A DNA stretch of 64,000 nt from Winslowiella arboricola (GTDB lineage: Bacteria; Pseudomonadota; Gammaproteobacteria; Enterobacterales; Enterobacteriaceae): assembly GCF_025527015.1 (NCBI RefSeq), contig NZ_JAODIM010000039.1, positions 310,001 to 374,000 of the forward strand, written 5' to 3'. The notes under the pieces are model-generated. The model was not told where the DNA came from, did no database searches, and worked only from the letters and a program-made list of their open reading frames with translations. Positions 44,715-53,059 of the stretch are shown one piece after another (the first letter of the stretch is position 1; the number at the start of each line of letters is the position of its first letter). Position numbers and translations under genes: made by a program.

Positions 44715-46369
44715 CCGACGTAAAACAAACGCCCATTTCTGGTGCCAGCTCAACAAACTACTGGCGCGGACTGGGTGGCTGGAATGTCTATTTTTTGCTG
44801 AAATTTGCCCTGCTGTGGTTTGGCTATCTTAATTTTCATGCATTAAGTAACCTGGTATTCCTCGCCTGGCTACTGATGCCCATCCCTTCCCTGCGCTGGC
44901 ACCGCGCTCGCCACTGGCTGTCACTGCCCATCGGCTTTGGCCTGTTGTGGCATGATACCTGGCTGCCGGGCATCGCCAGCCTGATGAGCCAGGGCGACCA
45001 GCTCAGCGGGTTTTCCGCCGACTATCTGCTGGATCTGGTTAACCGCTTTATTAACTGGCAAATGATTGGCGCCGGCTTTGTGATGCTGGTGATCTATCTG
45101 TTTATTGCGCAGTGGATCCGCGTCACGGTGATTGTCACACTGATGCTGCTGTGGATTAATATCGTCAATATTGCCGGGCCGTCACTGTCACTGCTGCCGG
45201 GTAAGGCGGCTACTCCCGAGGCGGTACTGAATAGCCCACCGCCAGTCAGTAAAGATACCGCATCCGGTAATACACTGGACCAGTCAGCGCCGCCCACCAG
45301 CGCTAACCTGACGGCGTATCTCAATCGTTTCTATGAGCAGGAAAAACAGCGCGTTACCCGCTTCCCGCAGACGCTGGCGCCGGAATCCGCTCCCTTTGAT
45401 ATCCTGGTAATCAATATCTGCTCGCTGGCCTGGGCGGATGTCGATGCCGTACAGCTGCGTAATCACCCGCTGTGGCAGCATTTTGATCTTGTGCTGAATA
45501 ACTTTAACTCGGCTACCGCCTATAGTGGCCCGGCAGGTATCCGTCTGCTGCGCGCCAGCTGCGGACAGAGCTCGCATCACGACCTTTATCAGCCAACCAA
45601 TAACCAGTGTTACCTGTTCGATAATCTGGCAAAACTGGGCTTTAAACAGCAGCTGATGCTGGATCATACCGGTGAATTTGGCGGCTTCCTGCAGGAGCTG
45701 CGCGACGCCGGTGATATGCAGGCGCCACTGATGTCGCAAAGCGGTATTGCACCGGCGCTGACCTCATTTGATGGCTCGCCAGTATATAACGATGCGCAAC
45801 TGATGCAGCGCTGGCTGGATGAGCGTCAGAAAAGCAGCGATGCGCGCAGTGCCACTTATTACAACCTGATCCCACTGCATGACGGCACGCGGGAGCTGGG
45901 CAGCACCAAAACCGCCGCTTACCGGCCACGGGCGCAAAAACTGTTCGATCAGCTGGATGAATTTATGACCAGACTGGATAAATCAGGACGCCGCGTGATG
46001 GTGATCGTGGTGCCGGAGCACGGCGCGGCGGTGGAAGGCGATAAGATGCAGATGTCCGGTCTGCGGGATATACCCAGCCCGTCGATTACCCATGTGCCGG
46101 TTGGCATTAAATTCGCCGGGATGAAGGCTCCTCATCAGAGCGCGGTGGGTGTCGAGACGCCAACCAGCTTGCAGGCGCTTTCCGAACTGATTGCGCGCGT
46201 AGTGGACGGCCAGGTATTTAATGCGGCAAACGTCAATATGGCAGCGCTAAGCGACAATCTGCCGCAAACGCCGGTGGTGTCAGAAAATGACAATGCGGTG
46301 GTGATGCTCTATCAGGGCAAACCCTGGATACGCTTAAATGGCGGCGACTGGGTGGCTTATCCGCAATAG
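44711..46369 (+). CDS. bcsG: BcsG, cellulose phosphoethanolamine transferase
   Basis: The 552-aa protein has about five N-terminal membrane helices (to residue ~155) and a periplasmic zinc-dependent alkaline-phosphatase-like domain. Active-site candidates are S272 in SATAYSGPAG (matching S278 of E. coli), C237 in NICSLAW, and E436-H437 in VPEHGAAVEGDK. It transfers phosphoethanolamine from phosphatidylethanolamine to cellulose, giving pEtN-cellulose. The presence of an intact bcsEFG set predicts that this organism makes modified cellulose from the first system. A strong terminator follows. Confidence 0.95.
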   Translation: MTDVKQTPISGASSTNYWRGLGGWNVYFLLKFALLWFGYLNFHALSNLVFLAWLLMPIPSLRWHRARHWLSLPIGFGLLWHDTWLPGIASLMSQGDQLSGFSADYLLDLVNRFINWQMIGAGFVMLVIYLFIAQWIRVTVIVTLMLLWINIVNIAGPSLSLLPGKAATPEAVLNSPPPVSKDTASGNTLDQSAPPTSANLTAYLNRFYEQEKQRVTRFPQTLAPESAPFDILVINICSLAWADVDAVQLRNHPLWQHFDLVLNNFNSATAYSGPAGIRLLRASCGQSSHHDLYQPTNNQCYLFDNLAKLGFKQQLMLDHTGEFGGFLQELRDAGDMQAPLMSQSGIAPALTSFDGSPVYNDAQLMQRWLDERQKSSDARSATYYNLIPLHDGTRELGSTKTAAYRPRAQKLFDQLDEFMTRLDKSGRRVMVIVVPEHGAAVEGDKMQMSGLRDIPSPSITHVPVGIKFAGMKAPHQSAVGVETPTSLQALSELIARVVDGQVFNAANVNMAALSDNLPQTPVVSENDNAVVMLYQGKPWIRLNGGDWVAYPQ

Positions 46370-46411
46370 CGAGTCGGTGGTTTAACACCAGAAACGCCGA
46401 TCTAAAGGCGA

Positions 46412-46441
46412 AAAAAAACCGGCGACTATGCCGGTTTTTTT
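46412..46441 (+). terminator. Intrinsic terminator of bcsEFG
   Basis: The stem AACCGGC / GCCGGTT with a 6-nt loop is flanked by eight As and followed by seven Ts, so it can work in both directions. It starts 43 nt after the bcsG stop. Confidence 0.92.
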
Positions 46442-46482
46442 CTGTTCCGCTGGCGATTGGTGGTCGCCTTAAGAACGTTGCC

Positions 46483-46707
46483 ACTAGTATCTGTTTGCAC
46501 AACCTGATTTTAGCATTTCTTATTGTGCCGTCAATACAGATTGATCATTTTTCAGTCAGCGGTTTATAATCCGCAGGTTGACAGATACGCCGGGTGGCCT
46601 CTTGTAAGTGTCTGATACTTAGTCGCTTAACGTTTTTCCCGACCGGAAACAGGTGGTGCTGTCTGGTCTGCCTCCACCCAAGGGAGCGCTACTAGTGTCT
46701 GTTTGCA
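46483..46707 (+). repeat. Copy-1-specific pair of 17-nt direct repeats
   Basis: ACTAGTATCTGTTTGCA (46483-46499, upstream of the promoter) and ACTAGTGTCTGTTTGCA (46691-46707, inside the predicted RNA) match at 16 of 17 positions, 208 bp apart. The corresponding pair in copy 2 has a different shared sequence. Confidence 0.85.
46541..46570 (+). promoter_or_regulatory. Sigma-70-like promoter of ncRNA copy 1
   Basis: TTGATC (46541-46546), an 18-nt spacer and a perfect TATAAT (46565-46570). The same elements and spacing are kept in copy 2. Transcription would start near 46577. Confidence 0.65.
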
Positions 46708-46928
46708 TGGATACACGTTGTGAGGGGAAATTTAAAGGCATAAGCGGCGTGTGGCGCTCTTCCGTAACAGGAAGAAGCCAAAGTGATTTGTCTGCTTACT
46801 TTCCTGGTAATGCTGCAGATTGTGCGCGTTACCTTGCAGATAATCGTTGCTATCAGGCAACTGACCGGACGCTCGTAAGGGAAGAAGGAACTTGATAAAG
46901 GCAGGGGAATACCACCCCTGCCTTTTTT
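46577..46928 (+). ncRNA. Putative structured RNA, copy 1 (about 350 nt)
   Basis: Between the promoter above and a strong terminator (GGCAGGGG at 46900-46907, CCCCTGCC at 46915-46922, six Ts) lies a run of small stems that are kept in copy 2. These include TAAGT/ACTTA, TTTCC/GGAAA, GGTGG/CCACC, GTGTC/GATAC with loop TGTTTGCATG (46700-46709), CTTCC/GGAAG and GTTGC/GCAAC. Short reading frames on both strands differ mostly by amino-acid-changing substitutions between copies, so an RNA product is more likely than a protein. I do not recognise it as a known sRNA family. Function is unknown. Confidence 0.5.
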
Positions 46929-46960
46929 CGTTTTTACAGCGTGATAAGCGGCCTGCTTTC

Positions 46961-47070
46961 GCATTACCTTGCAGATAATCGTTGCTATCAGACAACTGAC
47001 CGGACGCTTATAAGAGAAGATGGAACTTGATAAAGGCAGGGGGTAACCACTTCCCTACCTTCTCTGTTTT
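46961..47070 (+). repeat. Remnant of a third ncRNA unit (3' end only)
   Basis: The 110-bp segment repeats only the last part of the unit: CATTACCTTGCAGATAATCG, the GTTG/CAAC stem, GGACGCTTATAAGAGAAG and the AACTTGATAAAGGCAGG terminator arm. The terminator is degraded (CCCTACC instead of CCCCTGCC). It suggests an array of three units from which the middle one was mostly deleted. Confidence 0.75.
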
Positions 47071-47089
47071 TGCCCCCTGAATCAGGGCG

Positions 47090-47119
47090 AAAAATCCCGG
47101 TTGGTAGCCGGGATTTTTT
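47090..47119 (+). terminator. Intrinsic terminator between ncRNA units
   Basis: A perfect 11-bp stem AAAAATCCCGG / CCGGGATTTTT with a 7-nt loop and a trailing T. It stands just before copy 2 in the position that the bcsG terminator holds before copy 1. Confidence 0.9.
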
Positions 47120-47160
47120 CTGTTCCGCTGGCGATTGGTAGTCGCTTTAAGAACGGTGCC

Positions 47161-47383
47161 ACTCGTATCTATCAACCCAATCGATTTTAGCATTTCTTAT
47201 TGTGCCGTCAATACAGATTGATCATTTTTCAGCCAGTGATTTATAATCCGCAGGCTGACAGATACGCAGAGTGGCCTCTTGTAAGTGGCTGATACTTAGT
47301 TGCTTAACGTTTTTCCCGATCGGAAACAGGTGGTGCTGTCTGGTCTGCCTCCACCCAAGAGAGTACCACTCGTATCTATCAAC
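47161..47383 (+). repeat. Copy-2-specific pair of 16-nt direct repeats
   Basis: ACTCGTATCTATCAAC occurs at 47161-47176 (upstream of the promoter) and again, identically, at 47368-47383 inside the predicted RNA, 207 bp apart. The two pairs differ from each other at the same five positions (4, 11, 13, 14, 15), with the same substitutions in both members. Confidence 0.85.
47218..47247 (+). promoter_or_regulatory. Sigma-70-like promoter of ncRNA copy 2
   Basis: TTGATC (47218-47223), an 18-nt spacer and TATAAT (47242-47247), identical in elements and spacing to copy 1. Transcription would start near 47254. Confidence 0.65.
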
Positions 47384-47607
47384 ATGGATACACGTCGTGA
47401 GGGGAAATCCACAGGCATAAGCGGCGTGTGGCGCTCTTCCGTAACAGGAAGAAGCCGAAGTGATTTGTCTGCTAACTTTCCTGGTAATGCTGCAGGTTGT
47501 ACGCGTTACCTTGCAGATAATCGTTGCTATCAGGCAACTGACCGGACGCTCATAAGAGAAGAAGGAACTTGATAAAGGCAGGGGGATAAACCACCCCTGC
47601 CTTTTTT
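47254..47607 (+). ncRNA. Putative structured RNA, copy 2 (about 350 nt)
   Basis: This is the paralogue of the RNA at 46577, with all the listed stems preserved. The variable hairpin is GTATC/GATAC with loop TATCAACATG (47377-47386). The terminator is GGCAGGGG (47577-47584) / CCCCTGCC (47594-47601) and six Ts. Promoter and terminator are intact, so both copies should be expressed. Function and partners are unknown. Confidence 0.5.
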
Positions 47608-47633
47608 CGTTTATGCTGCGTGATAAGCTAAAA

Positions 47634-48635
47634 TCAGCGGTTCTGCCACGCCAGCCATACCAGCAGACGTAAACTGGCGGAGTAGTAATCCTCACTGGCA
47701 TCCAGCGTATCGCTGAGTTGCGCAGAGTCCCCCATCGTCAGGTCACGCACCGCCAGCAAGCCACCGGCCATATTGTATGGCGCCGCTTCATTGCTGCTGA
47801 CATTGATCCATGCCGGAGTTTGCAGACGCGAATAGTTAGCCCAGAAACGCTGGAACGGCACCAGCCGCAAGCTCTGTTTGTCATACCACCAGATATAGAG
47901 CGGAATGCGGATAGCGTCATAGCTAAAGCGTGATGGCCACGCAATCGCCGGCGCCATACTGCCATCGGCATTGAGCGCCACCCAGTCCAGCGGCAACGCT
48001 GAAGCACCGAAATTCATCTCACCCAACAGGGCAAAACCATCATTAATCAGCTGCGTCCAGACCTGTAAATGGCTGCGACGCGCAAAGTCACGCCAGGCAG
48101 GAAACAGGAAGTAAGAAGGATTAATAATTACATAGGTGTTTTTATTAAAGCCCTGCGCACCCGGCAGCATCAGGGTGCGGTTGGCAAAGGTGATCACATC
48201 ATGCGACACAATCGCACGCTGAATCTTGTCAGACTGCTGCAAATAGTCCGCCACCTGCCACTTCTCGCCGCCACGCAGCAGCGCCCAGGCAATCAGCACG
48301 TCACCATCGGAAGCATTGTTTTTATCGACCACTGGATCGCTGGCTTCTGGATTATAGCGCCAGTAAAACAACCCATTCTGTGGATTAGTCAGATGAGTAC
48401 GCGTCCATTGCCACAGGCGGTCAAAGGTCTGACGATCGTTATTATCGACCGCCAGCAACATGGCAAAACCCTGCCCTTCGGTATGGCTGACATTGTTATT
48501 CGCGGTATCGCGGATACGCCCGTCAGCAGCAAGGAAACGGCTTTTGTAGCTGCTCCATCCGTCAGCGGCGAGACTCTGGGCGCTGATTAATGACAGGACA
48601 AGTAGCAACACCCACTGGCGCCAGCTGGACTTCAC
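47634..48635 (-). CDS. bcsZ: BcsZ, periplasmic endo-1,4-beta-glucanase (GH8)
   Basis: The 333-aa protein has a signal peptide (to about residue 24) and a GH8 domain. Visible active-site elements are E53 in [11 protein letters not shown] (general acid), [12 protein letters not shown] with D110 and D112, and [17 protein letters not shown] near residue 240. It trims cellulose in the periplasm and is needed for normal fibre assembly. E. coli BcsZ is 368 aa and sits between bcsB and bcsC; here the only bcsZ in the window is last in the second operon, 11 bp after bcsD. Confidence 0.95.
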   Translation of the reverse strand: MKSSWRQWVLLLVLSLISAQSLAADGWSSYKSRFLAADGRIRDTANNNVSHTEGQGFAMLLAVDNNDRQTFDRLWQWTRTHLTNPQNGLFYWRYNPEASDPVVDKNNASDGDVLIAWALLRGGEKWQVADYLQQSDKIQRAIVSHDVITFANRTLMLPGAQGFNKNTYVIINPSYFLFPAWRDFARRSHLQVWTQLINDGFALLGEMNFGASALPLDWVALNADGSMAPAIAWPSRFSYDAIRIPLYIWWYDKQSLRLVPFQRFWANYSRLQTPAWINVSSNEAAPYNMAGGLLAVRDLTMGDSAQLSDTLDASEDYYSASLRLLVWLAWQNR

Positions 48636-48646
48636 ATCAATCTCCC

Positions 48647-49105
48647 TTAAATACTATTCTGATAACGAAACACCAGCGTGGCATTTTCGCTATGGCTATC
48701 ACAAACCAGCGGCACCTGCTCGCTGCCGCCCTGCGCACGCAGCCAGGCCGCGTACAGCCCGGTCAGCACGGCGCCTAATACGCCGCGCCACTGATGCGGG
48801 TCAAGCGTGTCATCACCTGCTGGTAATGCCATATGGGTTAACACCAGCGCATGCTCATGGGGCTGAATATCGACAAAGCCCCAGTTAAAGCGCGCCAGCG
48901 TCAGATTAAACTGCACTTCCAGATCCTGCACCGTCAGTGCTTCCGCCAGCGGGTAGCGCTGCGCCAGCTGCTCACCCATCTGCTGCAAAAATGCATGGCT
49001 TTCCTGCTCACCGGCGTTATCCAGCATGCCGCCGATAATCACACTAAACATATCGAACCAGCCAGGCTGGTACGGGTGTGGGCGAGCCTGTAATGCGTTT
49101 TCCAT
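48647..49105 (-). CDS. bcsD: BcsD, cellulose synthase accessory subunit
   Basis: The 152-aa protein matches the BcsD (AxCesD) family: [20 protein letters not shown] at 13-32, the middle [14 protein letters not shown]-like region and [17 protein letters not shown]-like strand. BcsD in Komagataeibacter forms octameric rings in the periplasm or cytoplasm that help align glucan chains into crystalline ribbons. It is absent from E. coli. It follows bcsC by 2 bp and precedes bcsZ. There is no signal peptide. Confidence 0.9.
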   Translation of the reverse strand: MENALQARPHPYQPGWFDMFSVIIGGMLDNAGEQESHAFLQQMGEQLAQRYPLAEALTVQDLEVQFNLTLARFNWGFVDIQPHEHALVLTHMALPAGDDTLDPHQWRGVLGAVLTGLYAAWLRAQGGSEQVPLVCDSHSENATLVFRYQNSI

Positions 49106-49107
49106 GC

Positions 49108-52100
49108 TTATTTGTCTCCCAGCATATAGCGGAAATAGAGTTTCGCCGTGCTTTCGTTATAGTCGCCAAAGGTGTCGTAGCCCAACTGGCCGCCGACGGT
49201 GACATCTTTATTCACCTTATAATCCGCGCCTGCATGCAGATTGTAGCCGATACCGTTTTTGCTGCCGCCAGAATAGTAAGCTTCCGTCGCATAACCGTTG
49301 GTTACCGCCGTTTCTAACTGGTTCTGCCAATCCGGATTATTCGGGAAGTAGGCGCTGCGATCCTGTGAGTAGGATTGATAGCCCACCGAACCGCCAATAC
49401 GTACATTCATATCATCATACTTCTGGCTATATTCCACCGGGAAGGAGACGCTGACATAATCCTGCGGACTGAAGTAACCACCCTGACCATAGCTGTAGTA
49501 GCTGAGGTTTTTCGAGAAATCCATCCAGCTCATGCTGATACCGGTTTTCAGCTCGCGGTCTTCAAAGTGGAAGGGACGAATATAGGCGCCAGCGTTCGCC
49601 ACCAGGCTCTTGTTGCTGGTGACATTCTCACCGAGATAGCTGTAAGCACCGGCTCCGGCATAGAATCCGGCGTCGCCATCATCATAGCTCAGTAAGGCAT
49701 TACCACCGTTTTTGGTGACGCGCCCCCAGCTTTCGCCGCTCAGCTTGTCTGTCGCACCGACATAAGAGAGCAGACTGTCGGTGACCGGACGGCGTTCGCC
49801 GGTCAGGATCAGCGTCAGATAATCGGTCAGCTTCGGTGACCACTGAATGCCACCCACCAGCGTACTCAGATCCTGACCCAGCGGCGTACTGCCGAGGTCA
49901 ATCTTGTACTGATCGCCACTTAACGCCAGCTTCAGCTCAACGCCGGAGGCGTTCTGTGAACCCGGGGAGTCAACCGTCACATCATCAAGGTTAGCTTTGT
50001 CAGTGGCGCTGGCCAGTGAATTCTGCACGCTCGCTAACGCCGCCTTACCTTTGGTGGTCAGCGGATTGAGATCGTCAAAGGTATAGTCGGTGCCGTCGCT
50101 TTTGGTGATCTCTTCGTTTTTCAGCGTCTGCACCGCGGCGGAAACCGCCTGCGACAGCGCACCGGTACCGAAGCGTCGGCTCGACTGGCCATCAGCGCTA
50201 CCGGCACTCAGCGACACTGGCGTCACAGTAAACTCAAAGCGCGAGTCGCCAAAGGGTACGCTGGACCAGGTCAGCGGCGCTTTGGCTTCGGTCAGCTTGC
50301 TGAGACCCGATTCGCCATCACGACCACGGATCTCCACGCCGCCCTGCGCCCAGGTGCCGGTACGCTCCTGCAGATCGTCCATCATGGTATTGATCTGCTT
50401 CAGCGTACGGCTCTGCAGGGTTGGTGCATTGACGGCTGCCGTCTGACCGCCAATATCGCGATAACTGGTGGCGTCCGGCGCCGTCTGCCATGGCATCGTC
50501 GCGCCGTAGGTGGAGGCCGGACGGCGTGAGTCTGGCGTACTGCGGTTGATAAATGGATTGTCCGCCAGCGCCAGACCGCCCACCGATGGCGTGCTGCCGG
50601 TTTCCGCGCCTTGCAGACCGATCATTTTGCCGCGTGCGGTACGCAGATAACCCAGCGCCTGGTTATGATTGCCTTCCGCTTCTGACACGCGCGCCATCAG
50701 CAACAGGCGTTCCGGCGTCTGTTCGCCGCGCAGTCCCTGCGTCAGGGCGCGGGCTTTAGGCACATCGTTGAGCGCCAGCGCTACGTTAATCGAACCTTCG
50801 CGCGCATCTTGTGTTGGCGTGTCACGCGTCAGCAGATAGTCGTAAACCACGCCCGCTTCTTTGTTCATTTTGCCGGACTGATATAAACGCGCCATCGCAA
50901 ACATCAGATCGCTGTTTTGCGGATCGCTTTGCAGCGCGCTAATCAGCTTGTCGTATGCCTGCGCATACTGTTTCTGCTCACGCAGACGGTCGACTTCATT
51001 AATCACGTAGCCATTACGAATTCCGGCCAGCTGAGTCGGCGTACTGCGCGCCTGCAATGAAGGATTGCTCAGGAAGTTCTGCGCTTCAGCGGTTAAGCCT
51101 GCCTGATTCAGCACCGCCACCTGCGCGGCATAATCACCGGCATTGCCCTGCACGCCACGCTGCATATTGTTGCGCACCACAGCCACAGCGCTGCTGAGAT
51201 CGCCGGCCTGCGCCAGATTTTGCGCCAGCTTGCCCGCATCCGCCGGATTAGCCGGAGGACTGGCGGCCAGCGCTTTCAGCGTGTTGGCTGCTGCCGCATT
51301 CGAGCCTTGCGCCAGATACTGTTCGGCGGTGCTCATCTGTAAGTTAAAGTTCACGCGCTGCGCCAGCGTGCGCATTTCAGCATTCTGACTGCGGGCCGGA
51401 ATACGTGATAACAGCGTATTCGCCTGCTGCCAGGCGCCACTTTCACTGGCATTCAGCGCACCGGCGTACAGCTCGTTGCTGCTGGCGCCGTTGCGGAATA
51501 CCGGCTGCATCACATTGGCGGCGGCTGCACTGTCACCCTGGCTACGGTAAATACGCGCCAGATCGAGACGTAACCAGCCGTCATTCGGGAAGCGCTGCAA
51601 ACCCTGTTGCAGTATCGCAATCGCCTGCTGCGAATTACCGGCAGTCAGTGCCTGTTTTGCCTGCTGACGTACCGGTTCGCTGGTAGCAACCGGACGTGGC
51701 GTGACGCTCTCACGTACCGAGGCCGGTAACGATGAGAGCAGAGTATTGGCTTCAGCAGTGCGGTTTTGCTGACGCAAGACGTAGAACAGCCCCTCTTTGG
51801 CGCTGCGGTTATCGGCATCCGCCTGCAATACCGCGCGGTAAGTCTGCTCCGCTTCATCCAGCTGATTGGCGCGACGCAGTGCATCAGCACGGAACAAGCG
51901 GGCAGCCACGCCTTTTTCACCCTCGGCCTGCGCCAGCGGTGCGCTCAGCGCTAACGCCTGCGTGGTATCGCCGGTTTTTAACGCCTGCTGCGCGTTAGCT
52001 AATTGCGAATAGAAACGAGCATCGCTGGCCTGCTGCTGACGCTGCTGACTGTTATCGCCACCCAGCTTCGCCGAACGCTCCAGATAATCAGCGGCGGCAG

Positions 52101-53052
52101 TATAATTACCGCTGCGCTGCGCGGCATAGCCTAAACCGGCCAGCGCATCAGCATCCTGTGGATTCGCCTGTAATACCTGCTCAAAGGAGCTTTGCGCGCC
52201 AGCAACATCGCCGCTGTTCAGAGCGGTAAAGCCACGGCCTTTCTCCGCACCGCCGACGTTTTTGCGGTAGTACTCCATCACCGCGCTATCTTGCGGATGA
52301 CGCTGTTGCCAGGTCTGATACAGCGCGGCATCCTGCGGCTGCGGTCCAAGCCACAACAGCGCCTGACGCATCGAACGGTCGGCGTCAGTATTGCCATCAG
52401 CCATCCCCTGCAATACCTGCAAGCCTTCACGACGTGTCGATTCCTGCCAGGTCAGCGCTTTACCTAACGCCAGCTGTGCACCGGCATCTTGCGGATGCCG
52501 GGCGGCAAACTGGCGCAGGCTGTCGATTGCCTGTGGTCGCAGGTTACGGTCGCCTGCCATCGTCAGATAGTATTCTGCGGCGATGCTGGCCGGCGGCTCA
52601 TTACCGGAGAAGGTGTTGCGCCAGGTTTGCAGCGCGGCGTTAACATTACCGCTGCGCGCCTGCTGACGCGCCAGCGACAGCTGCGCCTGCGGAATCGACT
52701 GCAGCTGTTTAGCGTTATCCAGCTCCGCCAGACGAGGATCCTGTGGCGAAACCTGGCTAAGACGGTTGCGCCACTGGGCGGCGCCGGTGCTGTCGCCGCT
52801 CTGCTGCGAATAGAGCGCCATCAGATACAGCGCCTGAGCATTACCGGCGTCCACCATCAGGATTTTCTGCAACGCATCCCTGGCCAGCTCGTCATGCGCC
52901 TTCTGATGCCAGTAAGTCGCCTGGTCGAACAGCGCCTGCATGGCCGGATTGTTCTCTGCTGCAAGCAGCGCCGGGGCAAAAGCAGCGGTAGCCATCGCGC
53001 TGCTCAGCAGCAGCGCCTGGCGAACTCTGGCGGTTAAATTTTTTATTTTCAT
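49108..53052 (-). CDS. bcsC: BcsC, cellulose export porin (second locus)
   Basis: The 1314-aa protein has a signal peptide (ending near the AFAPALLAAEN region), a long TPR periplasmic scaffold and a C-terminal BcsC barrel (QYKIDLGSTPLGQDLSTLVG to YNESTAKLYFRYMLGDK). It is about 165 residues longer than the other BcsC, through more TPR repeats and a linker rich in Ser/Ala. ATG at 53052 is chosen over 53118 because the typical signal peptide starts there and it places the gene 7 bp after bcsB. Confidence 0.95.
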   Translation of the reverse strand: MKIKNLTARVRQALLLSSAMATAAFAPALLAAENNPAMQALFDQATYWHQKAHDELARDALQKILMVDAGNAQALYLMALYSQQSGDSTGAAQWRNRLSQVSPQDPRLAELDNAKQLQSIPQAQLSLARQQARSGNVNAALQTWRNTFSGNEPPASIAAEYYLTMAGDRNLRPQAIDSLRQFAARHPQDAGAQLALGKALTWQESTRREGLQVLQGMADGNTDADRSMRQALLWLGPQPQDAALYQTWQQRHPQDSAVMEYYRKNVGGAEKGRGFTALNSGDVAGAQSSFEQVLQANPQDADALAGLGYAAQRSGNYTAAADYLERSAKLGGDNSQQRQQQASDARFYSQLANAQQALKTGDTTQALALSAPLAQAEGEKGVAARLFRADALRRANQLDEAEQTYRAVLQADADNRSAKEGLFYVLRQQNRTAEANTLLSSLPASVRESVTPRPVATSEPVRQQAKQALTAGNSQQAIAILQQGLQRFPNDGWLRLDLARIYRSQGDSAAAANVMQPVFRNGASSNELYAGALNASESGAWQQANTLLSRIPARSQNAEMRTLAQRVNFNLQMSTAEQYLAQGSNAAAANTLKALAASPPANPADAGKLAQNLAQAGDLSSAVAVVRNNMQRGVQGNAGDYAAQVAVLNQAGLTAEAQNFLSNPSLQARSTPTQLAGIRNGYVINEVDRLREQKQYAQAYDKLISALQSDPQNSDLMFAMARLYQSGKMNKEAGVVYDYLLTRDTPTQDAREGSINVALALNDVPKARALTQGLRGEQTPERLLLMARVSEAEGNHNQALGYLRTARGKMIGLQGAETGSTPSVGGLALADNPFINRSTPDSRRPASTYGATMPWQTAPDATSYRDIGGQTAAVNAPTLQSRTLKQINTMMDDLQERTGTWAQGGVEIRGRDGESGLSKLTEAKAPLTWSSVPFGDSRFEFTVTPVSLSAGSADGQSSRRFGTGALSQAVSAAVQTLKNEEITKSDGTDYTFDDLNPLTTKGKAALASVQNSLASATDKANLDDVTVDSPGSQNASGVELKLALSGDQYKIDLGSTPLGQDLSTLVGGIQWSPKLTDYLTLILTGERRPVTDSLLSYVGATDKLSGESWGRVTKNGGNALLSYDDGDAGFYAGAGAYSYLGENVTSNKSLVANAGAYIRPFHFEDRELKTGISMSWMDFSKNLSYYSYGQGGYFSPQDYVSVSFPVEYSQKYDDMNVRIGGSVGYQSYSQDRSAYFPNNPDWQNQLETAVTNGYATEAYYSGGSKNGIGYNLHAGADYKVNKDVTVGGQLGYDTFGDYNESTAKLYFRYMLGDK

Positions 53053-53059
53053 TGTCTTA

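Larger units (their letters stand above)
46436..46949 (+). repeat. Tandem duplicated intergenic unit, copy 1
   Basis: This unit of about 514 bp is repeated at 47114-47628, with roughly nine in ten bases identical by eye. Shared landmarks run from the end of the preceding terminator through TTCTGTTCCGCTGGCGATTGG, a promoter, a hairpin string and a terminator, to TGATAAGC. It lies exactly where the bcsEFG and bcsOQABCDZ operons converge. Confidence 0.9.
47114..47628 (+). repeat. Tandem duplicated intergenic unit, copy 2
   Basis: Second full copy of the unit at 46436-46949, offset by about 678 bp in the same orientation. It ends 6 bp before the convergent bcsZ stop, and its terminator probably also ends bcsZ transcripts. 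Confidence 0.9.

Noticed and set aside
46653-47572. Related reading frames of 80 and 90 codons (46653-46895 and 47300-47572) inside the duplicated units
   Set aside because: They share VLSGLPPPK and a C-terminal half, but many differences change the amino acid, neither has a clear ribosome site, and the same sequence forms conserved stems and ends at the intrinsic terminator. An RNA is the simpler reading.
46436-47628. CRISPR array or CsrB-like RNA
   Set aside because: The repeats are two long units, not short repeats with spacers. About eight GGA triplets in 350 nt are close to chance and do not sit in regular hairpin loops, unlike CsrB.
46370-47633. Type I toxin-antitoxin (ldrD/rdlD), which occupies this position in E. 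coli
   Set aside because: I found no small hydrophobic toxin-like peptide with a ribosome site and no opposing antisense promoter.
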